Assembly (NCBI GenBank): GCA_021736615.1
Contig: JAIPFN010000251.1
Location: 1-8,748, forward strand
DNA length: 8,748 nucleotides
Direction: 5' to 3'
From: Phycisphaerae bacterium
GTDB lineage: Bacteria > Planctomycetota > Phycisphaerae > Sedimentisphaerales > Anaerohalosphaeraceae
The position numbers and the translations under genes were made by a program. The notes under the pieces were generated by a model. That model searched no databases and was not told the origin of the DNA. It worked only from the letters and a program-made list of their open reading frames with translations. Of this stretch, positions 1 to 6,696 are shown piece after piece (the stretch's first letter is position 1; each line of letters opens with the position of its first letter).

Positions 1-419
1 ATCTGATACCGGCAGCTTTGTTCTCAACGTCTCTTTACTTCATCGTCTGCGGCATCGTAAGCCTGGTAATTCTAATCTGCCTGAAAAATACCCCAAAAAC
101 ATTATGGAAAGACGCTATACCTTTTTCAATATTCTGGTACACAGCAATGCTCTGCCTGTTCGGTTGCTTCGGAACGGTAGGAATAATATACGGAAACATA
201 CTCCAGTCAACCAGAGGAATAATATCGGTAGTACTCGCCGCCTTCGTATCAATGATGGGATTCCACGGACTCGAACAAAAAGTAACCCGCTGGATACTAA
301 TAAAAAGAATTTTCGCCGCAGCACTAATGACAACAGCAGTAGCGATCTTTCAGATGAACATGACATATAACGAACTTTTCAAAAATATCGCTGAAATGTT
401 CAAACCTTTAAATACTTGA
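1..419 (+). CDS. Integral membrane protein, 3' end only (possible DMT/EamA-type transporter C-terminal half)
   Basis: The reading frame is open from the left edge (first full codon at position 3) to a TGA at 417-419, so the true start lies outside the window. The visible 138 residues are strongly hydrophobic, with about four likely membrane helices: LYFIVCGIVSLVILICL; the FSIFWYTAMLCLFGCFGTVGIIYGN region; a third around GIISVVLAAFVSMMGF; and a fourth around FAAALMTTAVAIFQM. The order small-residue helix, then an E-Q-K-V loop, then R-x-x-x-A-A-x-x-x-x-x-A resembles the last helices of EamA/DMT drug/metabolite permeases, where a short charged loop separates the final two helices. That match is by eye and weak. 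A charged tail of about 20 residues follows. The 177-aa gene begins 29 bp downstream on the same strand, so the two may share a transcript. Membrane location is near certain; the family and substrate are not. Confidence 0.75.
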   Translation, partial: LIPAALFSTSLYFIVCGIVSLVILICLKNTPKTLWKDAIPFSIFWYTAMLCLFGCFGTVGIIYGNILQSTRGIISVVLAAFVSMMGFHGLEQKVTRWILIKRIFAAALMTTAVAIFQMNMTYNELFKNIAEMFKPLNT

Positions 420-448
420 TTTCATAATTTCTACTTGGAGACAAAACA

Positions 449-982
449 GTGGATTTTTCTAGAATCATAAGCGAATTGGAAAACGCGACCTCATTTGAAC
501 TATATCGATTGAGTGTCGCAATAAACAAGGAACTTGAAAATCCTATCCGCATAGAAAAAGCAAAGAGTCTGATAAAAAAAGGCGATATAATCAGTTACTT
601 TGAAAGTAGTGAAAACAGATTAATTGAAGCCAAAGTCCTCGAAATCAAAAGAACCCAGCTTCATGTCAGGAATAAGCATGACATGAAATTATGGATCATT
701 CCGTTTCATATGGTAAACATTGAAGATATTGACGCAGACATAACATACCCAACAAAGGCCGTAGGGATGAATAAAAACGAGTTAAAAGTCGGTGATATTG
801 TTGGCTACAGAAGCCAATCCCAAAAAAATGTGCGGGGAAGGATAATTCGTATTAACCCTAAAACTGTAACCCTATTCGTTGAGCCAAATCAGCAATGGAG
901 AGTTCCATATTCAATGTTATATCCGATAGTTGACGGAGAAAAAGCTCATGAGCAAAAATTCATTGAAAGCAGCTTTTCTTAA
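449..982 (+). CDS. Conserved hypothetical protein with duplicated SH3-like (beta-barrel) domain
   Basis: 177 aa from a GTG start. The first in-frame ATG is codon 79, inside the first domain, and TTGGAGA at 435-441 is a well-placed ribosome site, so GTG is preferred. Residues 1-40 look helical (SFELYRLSVAIN...), and the rest is two copies of one roughly 47-residue unit. Copy 1 (45-91) starts GDIISY and ends WIIPFHMVNI. Copy 2 (115-160) starts GDIVGY and ends WRVPYSMLYPI. Shared positions are G-D-I-[IV]-x-Y, a central V/I-rich strand pair (KVLEIKRTQLHV versus RIIRINPKTVTLFV), and W-[IR]-[IV]-P-[FY]. Strand-turn-strand units of this type form small SH3/KOW-like barrels that bind nucleic acid or protein. 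The function is unknown. No signal peptide or membrane helix is seen, so it is probably cytoplasmic. The gene is visibly more AT-rich than the DUF711 gene after it. It is probably cotranscribed with the genes on both sides (gaps of 29 and 42 bp). Confidence 0.88.
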   Translation: MDFSRIISELENATSFELYRLSVAINKELENPIRIEKAKSLIKKGDIISYFESSENRLIEAKVLEIKRTQLHVRNKHDMKLWIIPFHMVNIEDIDADITYPTKAVGMNKNELKVGDIVGYRSQSQKNVRGRIIRINPKTVTLFVEPNQQWRVPYSMLYPIVDGEKAHEQKFIESSFS

Positions 983-987
983 ATCCG

Positions 988-997
988 GCAATATTGC
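988..997. promoter_or_regulatory. 10-bp perfect palindrome GCAATATTGC
   Basis: A perfect self-complementary decamer lies in the 42-bp gap between the 177-aa gene and the DUF711 gene. It could be a small operator or only an AT-rich chance palindrome. No -35/-10 pair is convincing beside it. The ribosome site of the next gene (GAGG, 1013-1016) is a separate signal. Confidence 0.25.
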
Positions 998-1024
998 AAA
1001 CTAAAAATCTATGAGGCCATAAAT

Positions 1025-2386
1025 ATGACTATCTCAGTTGAAGAAGTTTTTGAAACAGTAAACATGACCATGCACCAGAATTTCGATATCCGCACCGTTA
1101 CGCTGGGTATCAATCTGAAGGACTGCATGGACCGTAACGTTGACAATCTTTGCAAGCGTATTGAAAAACGCATCATTAAATGCGGCAAGGACCTCAACAA
1201 ATTCGCCGACTCTCTCGAACACAAGTACGGCATACCAATAACTAACCGGCGAATCGCGGTAACCCCCGTCTCGATACTGCTCGAACCGCTGCCCCGCACA
1301 CAGGCCGTCGCCGTCAAGATCGCAAAGACCCTCGACCGTTCCGTCAAAAAGGCAAAGATCGACTTCATCGGCGGTTTCGGGGCACACGTCCAGAAAGGCA
1401 TGACCTCAGCCGACGAAAACCTGATAAACTCCCTGCCCGCCGCCCTTTCGCAAACGACTAACATGTGCGCATTTCTTAACCTCGCATCCACGACAGCCGG
1501 CATTAACATGACCGCTATCGAAAAATTCGGACACACACTTAAGGACATCGCAAAGCGTTCAAAGAACGGAATAGGCTGCGCAAAAGTCGCCGTCTTCGCA
1601 AACGTCCCCGAGGACAACCCCTTCATGGCCGGAGCCCACCACGGCATCGGCGAACCGGATTTCTCGCTCAATGTCGGCATTTCCGGCCCGGGTGTCGTTC
1701 GCAGCGTTATCGCCAACAATCCCGACTGCGACCTCACCGAACTTTCCGAGGTCATCAAACGAACCGTCTTCAAGATCACCCGAGCCGGTGAACTCATCGG
1801 CAGAGAGATGGCCGAACTCATGCAGGTCGATTTCGGAATTGTCGACATTTCACTCGCCTCAACCCCCGCAGCAGGCGATTCAGTCGCCGAGATAATCGAA
1901 GCTATGGGAGTTAAGCAAATGGGCCTGCCAGGCTCGACCGCCGCCCTTGCACTGCTCATCGACGCCGTCAAAAAAGGCGGAGCAATGGCATCCGGCAATG
2001 TAGGCGGCCTTTCCGGTACGTTCATCCCCATCAGCGAAGACGCCGGAATGATCCGCGCTGTAGAACAGGGATCGCTAAACATCCAGAAGTTCGAGGCCCT
2101 CACCGCCGTATGCTCTGTAGGCATGGACATGTTCGCCGTTCCAGGCAACACCCCCGCCGAGGTGCTCTCTGCAATAATCGCAGACGAACTGGCAATAGGA
2201 GTCGCCAACAACAAAACCACAAGCGTCCGCGTGATCCCTGCACCGGGCAAAAAAGTAGGCCAGATAATCCACTTCGGAGGCCTGCTCGGATCTGCACCAG
2301 TAATGGAAGTACCAATGGTCGACGCCCCGGCATTCATAGCAAGAAAAGGAAGAATACCGGCACCAATCAAAGCGTTAAGAAACTAA
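1025..2386 (+). CDS. DUF711 / UPF0210 'PFL family' protein
   Basis: 453 aa, the usual full length for the UPF0210 (DUF711) family. The N-terminus MTISVEEVFETVNM...DIRTVTLGINLKDC is the characteristic family opening. GAGG at 1013-1016, 8 nt before the ATG, supports the start. The conserved glycine-rich core is at about residues 298-335 (MGLPGSTAAL, then SGNVGGLSGTFIP). Family members have a pyruvate-formate-lyase-like barrel fold, which gives the name, but no glycyl-radical motif (R-V-x-G-Y) is visible in the C-terminal part, so it should not be called a formate acetyltransferase. The protein is cytoplasmic and its biochemical role is not established. In many Firmicutes the gene sits beside a small ACT-domain gene (UPF0237), suggesting amino-acid sensing; no such partner is seen here. 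Codon use is C-rich at third positions, unlike the AT-rich gene before it. Confidence 0.95.
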   Translation: MTISVEEVFETVNMTMHQNFDIRTVTLGINLKDCMDRNVDNLCKRIEKRIIKCGKDLNKFADSLEHKYGIPITNRRIAVTPVSILLEPLPRTQAVAVKIAKTLDRSVKKAKIDFIGGFGAHVQKGMTSADENLINSLPAALSQTTNMCAFLNLASTTAGINMTAIEKFGHTLKDIAKRSKNGIGCAKVAVFANVPEDNPFMAGAHHGIGEPDFSLNVGISGPGVVRSVIANNPDCDLTELSEVIKRTVFKITRAGELIGREMAELMQVDFGIVDISLASTPAAGDSVAEIIEAMGVKQMGLPGSTAALALLIDAVKKGGAMASGNVGGLSGTFIPISEDAGMIRAVEQGSLNIQKFEALTAVCSVGMDMFAVPGNTPAEVLSAIIADELAIGVANNKTTSVRVIPAPGKKVGQIIHFGGLLGSAPVMEVPMVDAPAFIARKGRIPAPIKALRN

Positions 2387-2393
2387 CAAAAGA

Positions 2394-2430
2394 GTAAGAC
2401 AGTAAAAGCGAGGGAGCGCGAGCTCCCCGA
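2394..2430 (+). repeat. GNRA-loop hairpin repeat, copy A
   Basis: GTAAGAC (2394-2400) is followed by a perfect 6-bp stem GGGAGC (2412-2417) / GCTCCC (2422-2427) closing the tetraloop GCGA, then CGA. A second element of the same design lies at 8532-8571. It is 25 bp past the DUF711 stop and could shape that mRNA's 3' end. There is no T-run after it, so it is not a standard intrinsic terminator. The rest of the 163-bp gap (2387-2549) is AT-rich leader sequence. Confidence 0.5.
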
Positions 2431-2498
2431 TCTGACACAACAATTTAGTACCAAATTTCCAGAAAAGAGCGAATCAAATATAAAAAATAAGACACTTA

Positions 2499-2504
2499 TA
2501 TAAT
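2499..2504 (+). promoter_or_regulatory. Possible -10 box (TATAAT) for the NTF2-like gene
   Basis: A perfect TATAAT lies 46 bp before the ATG of the 190-aa gene, inside an AT-rich stretch. No good -35 hexamer is seen 16-18 bp upstream. The position after a hairpin and before a new gene makes it a reasonable promoter candidate. In such AT-rich DNA, chance occurrence is likely too. Confidence 0.3.
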
Positions 2505-2549
2505 AGAAGTTATCGCTAACTGCTAATCGCTTAAAACGGAGTTTTAACC

Positions 2550-3122
2550 ATGTTCAACATTTTCCAGCAGCCTTGGGCTTTACTAGCCGTTGCATTCGTT
2601 CTTCTTGTAGTAGTTTATATCATGCGGACGTCTTATCCCGAAAAGCAGAAATTCTGGCACCTGCTCATACCTGTACTTGTCATCATACTCGCCTTCGGGC
2701 TGGACTACCTCGTCAAAACCGACAAGGAAAAGATCAAGGACGTCCTTGACTCCGTAATCACCGCGACGATGGAAAAGGATGTTGACGCCATCGGCGTCCT
2801 GATAGCCGAAGACTACTCCGACCGCCACCTCCCTACAAAAGCAGCCATCATGGTCACCTGCAAGTTCATGGTCAACGCCCATAACTTCAAATCCATCACG
2901 ATGACATACCACAACATAGTCGTCGAAGGACAAAAAGCAAACGCCGAAATAATCGTAAGATTACGCTCCAACCCGTCAAACACGTCAATGCCGACTCCGG
3001 AATTTTCCTACGCCAGACTAAAACTGATCTTCAAGAAAAAACCCGACGAAACCTGGTTGATAAATTCAACAGAATTAGTAGAAATAAACAAAAACCCCGT
3101 AAACTGGAAAAGAGGCTACTAA
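2550..3122 (+). CDS. Membrane-anchored NTF2/SnoaL-like domain protein
   Basis: 190 aa. CGGAG at 2537-2541, 8 nt before the ATG, supports the start. Two membrane helices are evident, at about residues 8-25 and 36-54, joined by a short loop (RTSYPEKQKFW). The remaining 56-190 is soluble. The segment KEKIKDVLDSVITATMEKD and the following beta-rich stretch (SITMTYHNIVVEG, NAEIIVRLR, RLKLIFKK, WLINSTELVEI) follow the helix-then-curved-sheet order of the NTF2/SnoaL fold. Here such a domain would be tethered to the inner membrane; which side it faces is not clear. No catalytic residue can be assigned, so the role is unknown. The family match is by fold pattern rather than a strict motif. It probably has its own transcript, with the glycosidase gene starting 79 bp later. 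Confidence 0.88.
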   Translation: MFNIFQQPWALLAVAFVLLVVVYIMRTSYPEKQKFWHLLIPVLVIILAFGLDYLVKTDKEKIKDVLDSVITATMEKDVDAIGVLIAEDYSDRHLPTKAAIMVTCKFMVNAHNFKSITMTYHNIVVEGQKANAEIIVRLRSNPSNTSMPTPEFSYARLKLIFKKKPDETWLINSTELVEINKNPVNWKRGY

Positions 3123-3129
3123 CTTTAAC

Positions 3130-3167
3130 TGACCTGTTGGTCATGAAAATTAAGTCTAGCTTTAATT
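3130..3167 (+). promoter_or_regulatory. Two inverted repeats and a weak promoter ahead of the glycosidase gene
   Basis: In the 79-bp gap, TGACC (3130-3134) and GGTCA (3139-3143) form a perfect 5-bp stem around TGTT. ATTAAG (3149-3154) and CTTTAAT (3160-3166) form a second stem with one bulge. TTGGTC (3137-3142) and TTTAAT (3161-3166), 18 bp apart, are a poor -35/-10 pair overlapping both repeats. This arrangement would suit an operator controlling the glycosidase, but it could equally be the 3' hairpin of the preceding mRNA. GGAG at 3188-3191 is the ribosome site for the next gene. Confidence 0.3.
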
Positions 3168-3201
3168 CGAACTAAGACCCGTTATTTGGAGCATTATCAA
3201 T

Positions 3202-5700
3202 ATGTTTAACATAACCAGTAAACTCTCTATATCTGCGATTGCATTCGCTTTGATCTGTAATTGCGTTTTCGCCCGCCCCGCCGTTCAGGTTGATGTTACT
3301 GCCGCCCATGCAAGCATCGAAAACAACGCCATTGCTGTCGAATTCGATCTCACCAATGGCACCTATTGCGGAATTGACAAATCGGACAACACAACAGTCT
3401 TTAAAGATGCCTGGTACAGGATCGGCCAAGGCGGATGGAAAGAGCCCGAATATCTTTACAAAGCAGAGCGTCTCGGGCAAGTTGTTGATAAATTTGGCGA
3501 AGGTGAAACATTACGCATCTGGTATTTGCCGCAAGACAGCTATGATCCCTGGCGATTTCTAGATCTCACAGTTTACCGGGAAAGTCCGTTTTTTGTGATC
3601 GGCTGGGGTATAAAAAACAATAAGGACTACACCGTCCGCGCACGAACTGCCGAGGTTTTACTCAATGGAATATTGTTTAATAGTCAGAAAATAATCGAGC
3701 CGAAAGTCTTACGCGGCGGAGCCGGGGCCGATGAAAATTTCGTAGAATCCACCTGGCAAATCAATGCCCATAATAGTGCAATGCTGACGTATAAAGATGT
3801 CTTGTCGGGTAATAAACGCAAAACACTTGTCGCAGGAGGATTAGCCTATGCAGAATATATGCGTACCGTTGAATTCCATGAAAAAGCCAAAGGACGCAGT
3901 CTAAGAACCCCCCAGACAAACACTCCGCCAATGAAGGAATCTTTCATGACCCTTACGATCCACGATCCGCAGGGAAAGCGAGTACCCCCGGGCAAGTTGT
4001 GGAAATCCAAAGACAACTTTTTTGTCGACATTACAACCGCAGACCCGTTTCAATCACTCGAACGCTATGGCAAATCGTTAGCCGCCGCGAACAACGCCAA
4101 TCCGAATCCCTATGACTTCCCGACATTATGCGGGTGGATGGCGTCGCAGAAAGGCTATGGCGATGGTACGCCTACAAATAGTTCGCCGGCACTGGTTGAA
4201 CAAATGGAAATTGCCATTAACAAAGGCATTACAAAATATACACCCGTTGCGCTGCGGCTGGAGCCTGACTACTACTGCTACTCTGACGACGGCAACACAC
4301 AGCAGGGATGGTTCGACGACGAGCACTGGGCCAAATACAGATCGCTGCAAAAACCGTACGAAACTTTTTCAAAATTTGCCGGAAAAATAAACAGCATGGG
4401 TGGAAAAGTCTTTACCTATGTACAGGGATCAATGCCAAGCAATGACTTCGCCCTGGCCCACCCAGATTGGATGCTCAATGATGATATTTCCCTGCTTTAT
4501 GAAGACCATGCCCATGCAAGGACATTTGTAAGATATGACTTCACCAATCCAGATTTCCAGGATTACCTCCTGAAAATGTGGACGCGACTGGGTAATGACG
4601 GGGTCGTAGGAATAAAGTTTGACTACCCCGAATCGGCATGGGCCAAAGATGGCGGCTTCGATGATAAGTCCTATACAACCGTTTCGGCATACCGCAAAAT
4701 ATTTCAACTGACCAGACAAGGACTTGGCCCAGGTGCATATATCCATGAACGGATCATGGGATTTAAGTTGTTTGAAGTCCCCTGCACCGATGTTAATGCC
4801 GGTATCATCGATCTCCAACGCGTCTGGCCAGATGCAAGTCATTTTGAACCGGAGATGTCATCACGCATAGGCCTAAGATGGTATAAGCAAGGTAATGTTT
4901 TCAGGTATTATCCCGACGGAAAAAGTTTTCATCAAAATGGTGTGGAACTGGACCGGACGCACAGGCGTACTTTTTTAACCTTGATTGGACTGCTGTCCGG
5001 TAGAATTGAACTGGGAACAAGTTTTGGAAAATTAACCGAAGATATGATCTATGACCTTACTCGTTTTTATCCGATTTTGCCCAATGGAAAAACTTTCCGC
5101 CCGGCTGATTTCCTGCTGAATAAAAAACACCCCGAAGTTTATGTTTACGATGTCACCGGAGATTGGAAACAGGTTATACTGGTCAATAATGATGTCCCGA
5201 CAGGCAGAAGGAAAACTTCAACAATCAAAACGATCGCAGCACCTGTATCCGGCAACCAGGCAAACACCGGATCGCTGGGCCTGGATAGCAGTAAAAAATA
5301 TTACGTTTTCGATTTCTGGAATCAAAAACCTCTCGGCGTTATTGCAGGTTCCGATGTTCTTTCGGCCGATCTTTGGAGCGGCCAGGCACAGGTGTATTCT
5401 GTTAAACAGGTCGAAGACAACCCTGTGATATTGGGCACGAATCGCCATGTTATGTGCGGGATGATGGAACTGAGTAAAGCGAACTGGGATCCCGGAAAAA
5501 AGACATTAGCATTTACGGCCGATCTGGTTGCTGGCGAAACAATGAGCATAACAATTGCAATTGGTGAAGAAGCAAAGTACAAAGCAGTTGCCGCAAAGAG
5601 TGATACAGCCAAAGTCTCCTTCAAGCAAACCGGAAGATATGTCACGGTTTCCGCATCGTCAAAGAAAAACCAAACAAGTGACATTGAAGTCCGTTTCTAG
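3202..5700 (+). CDS. Secreted clan GH-D glycoside hydrolase (alpha-galactosidase-like, GH36/GH27 type)
   Basis: 832 aa with a Sec signal peptide (K7, hydrophobic 8-23, likely cleavage VFA24|R25), so it is exported. Residues about 28-285 form a beta-rich N-terminal domain (SIENNAIAVEFDLTNGTY opening, as in GH36). About 290-640 is a TIM barrel, and about 645-832 a C-terminal beta-sandwich. Barrel landmarks are W312, the E354-P-D-Y-Y segment, H420-P-D-W423, and G-I-K-F-D474-Y, which fits the clan GH-D strand-4 nucleophile motif (K-x-D). D537-x-x-R540-x-x-x-D544 fits the acid/base motif (R-x-x-x-D), 70 residues after the nucleophile. Both catalytic aspartates are therefore present, implying retaining hydrolysis of alpha-linked sugars such as galactosides. 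The exact substrate cannot be read. Overall similarity to characterised GH36 enzymes looks low. It uses more T/A-ending codons than the DUF711 gene. No transporter, sulfatase or other carbohydrate enzyme gene flanks it. Confidence 0.88.
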   Translation: MFNITSKLSISAIAFALICNCVFARPAVQVDVTAAHASIENNAIAVEFDLTNGTYCGIDKSDNTTVFKDAWYRIGQGGWKEPEYLYKAERLGQVVDKFGEGETLRIWYLPQDSYDPWRFLDLTVYRESPFFVIGWGIKNNKDYTVRARTAEVLLNGILFNSQKIIEPKVLRGGAGADENFVESTWQINAHNSAMLTYKDVLSGNKRKTLVAGGLAYAEYMRTVEFHEKAKGRSLRTPQTNTPPMKESFMTLTIHDPQGKRVPPGKLWKSKDNFFVDITTADPFQSLERYGKSLAAANNANPNPYDFPTLCGWMASQKGYGDGTPTNSSPALVEQMEIAINKGITKYTPVALRLEPDYYCYSDDGNTQQGWFDDEHWAKYRSLQKPYETFSKFAGKINSMGGKVFTYVQGSMPSNDFALAHPDWMLNDDISLLYEDHAHARTFVRYDFTNPDFQDYLLKMWTRLGNDGVVGIKFDYPESAWAKDGGFDDKSYTTVSAYRKIFQLTRQGLGPGAYIHERIMGFKLFEVPCTDVNAGIIDLQRVWPDASHFEPEMSSRIGLRWYKQGNVFRYYPDGKSFHQNGVELDRTHRRTFLTLIGLLSGRIELGTSFGKLTEDMIYDLTRFYPILPNGKTFRPADFLLNKKHPEVYVYDVTGDWKQVILVNNDVPTGRRKTSTIKTIAAPVSGNQANTGSLGLDSSKKYYVFDFWNQKPLGVIAGSDVLSADLWSGQAQVYSVKQVEDNPVILGTNRHVMCGMMELSKANWDPGKKTLAFTADLVAGETMSITIAIGEEAKYKAVAAKSDTAKVSFKQTGRYVTVSASSKKNQTSDIEVRF

Positions 5701-5720
5701 CCACAGCCATTGCCGACTAG

Positions 5721-5735
5721 TTTGATAACATCAAA
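5721..5735. terminator. AT-rich hairpin in the convergent gap (possible weak bidirectional stop)
   Basis: TTTGAT (5721-5726) and ATCAAA (5730-5735) make a perfect 6-bp stem around AAC in the 30-bp gap between the convergent glycosidase and repressor genes. It overlaps the repressor's TGA (5733-5731). The stem is AT-rich and lacks a U-run, so termination by it alone is doubtful. Confidence 0.25.
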
Positions 5736-6489
5736 GCCTTTCAAGCCGCATAACCGCCCGGTAAATACCGTTGATTCGGTTGCCCTCGATGATATTCGGT
5801 GCATACTCCTGATTTCGCGGCTGCAAGCGAACATTCCCGCCATCCTCGAAGAAAACCCGCTTAAAAGTCGTCTCATGCGGCATCGTAAACCGCACAAAAC
5901 AGTCGTCCCCAGCCGTCACCTCCATAGCCGGCGAAAATATCACAATATCCCCCTCGTTAAATTTCGGCTCCATAGAATCCCCACAAACCCGAACAGCGAA
6001 AGCGTTAGGATCATGCAGATCCGTGCACCGAATATAGTCGTCGGCAAACCCAACAGGATACCCAAGATCGTCAAAATCAACCGGATACCCCGCCGCGACC
6101 TTGTTAATCACAGGCACCAGCTGTCCCGACACGATACGTTTCTCCTCAGCCGATTCGCCGACATCCTCGGCCCCTTCGACAACCCCGCCTTCCTGAATAA
6201 TATTGCGGATAATCTGCTTATAACGTCGATTTTCAGCCTCTGTGGCCTCATAATCACTCCGAATATCAGCAGGCAAACTCTCCATATGCGCAATATGCAA
6301 AAGCAGCCCCGCATCGAACTCAAGCACCATCTCAAGCTTGCGCAAAAGCCCGTCACCGGGCGGATTCTTAACCTTGCCCGTTTCAATTGTAGAAAGATAT
6401 GGTTTAGAAAAACCCGTCCGCCCAGACACCTCATCAAGGGTCAAACGAAGCTCTTCCCGCCGATCACGTATAATTTTTCCAAGAGACAT
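5731..6489 (-). CDS. XRE-family self-cleaving repressor with S24 (LexA/CI-like) peptidase domain
   Basis: 252 aa. Residues about 4-60 are a Cro/CI-type helix-turn-helix (LGKIIRDRREELRLTLDEVS, then SKPYLSTIETGK). About 80-120 is a charged linker, and about 124-252 an S24 domain. The self-cleavage machinery is complete: an Ala-Gly bond at A133-G134 in VAAGYP (compare LexA VAAGEP), nucleophile S172 in GDSMEP, and general base K210 in TTFKRV. Spacing (38 residues from the cleavage bond to Ser, 38 from Ser to Lys) is close to LexA. Such proteins bind DNA as dimers and are inactivated by cleavage, usually stimulated by RecA filaments, controlling prophage or damage-response genes. It starts three residues before the HTH, so the ATG at 6489 is secure although no Shine-Dalgarno precedes it. 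No integrase, Cro or other phage gene is in view. The nearest upstream DNA (6490-7146) lacks a conventional target gene. It converges with the glycosidase gene. Confidence 0.95.
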   Translation of the reverse strand: MSLGKIIRDRREELRLTLDEVSGRTGFSKPYLSTIETGKVKNPPGDGLLRKLEMVLEFDAGLLLHIAHMESLPADIRSDYEATEAENRRYKQIIRNIIQEGGVVEGAEDVGESAEEKRIVSGQLVPVINKVAAGYPVDFDDLGYPVGFADDYIRCTDLHDPNAFAVRVCGDSMEPKFNEGDIVIFSPAMEVTAGDDCFVRFTMPHETTFKRVFFEDGGNVRLQPRNQEYAPNIIEGNRINGIYRAVMRLERL

Positions 6490-6496
6490 AATATAA

Positions 6497-6529
6497 AGTT
6501 TACACTAAAAACAACAAAATGCAACAAAA
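6497..6529 (-). promoter_or_regulatory. Probable repressor promoter with paired CAACAAAA direct repeats
   Basis: Read on the minus strand, TTGCAT (6524-6519) and TAAACT (6502-6497) are 16 bp apart. With a normal start distance, transcription would begin at or within a base or two of the repressor ATG (6489), giving a leaderless or near-leaderless mRNA, as known for lambda cI from PRM. The plus strand carries CAACAAAA twice (6512-6519 and 6522-6529), exactly 10 bp apart, covering the -35 region. A GTTT...AAAC inverted pair spans 6498-6512. These are plausible autoregulatory operators; this is inferred, not shown. Confidence 0.4.
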
Positions 6530-6531
6530 AG

Positions 6532-6696
6532 TTAAATAAAAACAAAACTTACCGTACCGCTGCCATCCTGCCGGCATGGTATCTCCAGCTGCAAGCTGCC
6601 AGCCCACAGCATTGTGTTTTCAGACGCAGAATCAACGGGTGGCACCTTCAAGCGGAGCTTGTGGGTGTTCGCTTTGAAAAGCTTGTGCATCATCAC
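6532..6696 (-). other. Small open frame (54 codons) upstream of the repressor, coding status uncertain
   Basis: A minus-strand frame runs from GTG (6696) or ATG (6693 or 6690) to TAA (6534-6532), ending 42 bp before the repressor start. It contains a short internal echo, HKLFKANT followed by HKLRLKVP, encoded by a 24-bp-spaced DNA repeat (AGCTTGTG on the plus strand at 6656-6663 and 6680-6687). No Shine-Dalgarno precedes it and no family is recognised. The opposite strand is also open here. It may be a small protein, a decayed gene, or part of an interspersed non-coding element. Confidence 0.2.

Noticed and set aside
1009..2370. 453-codon minus-strand open frame
   Set aside because: It mirrors the DUF711 gene in the opposite strand; the translation is low-complexity (Ser/Ala/Met/Pro) and the plus-strand protein is a clear family match.
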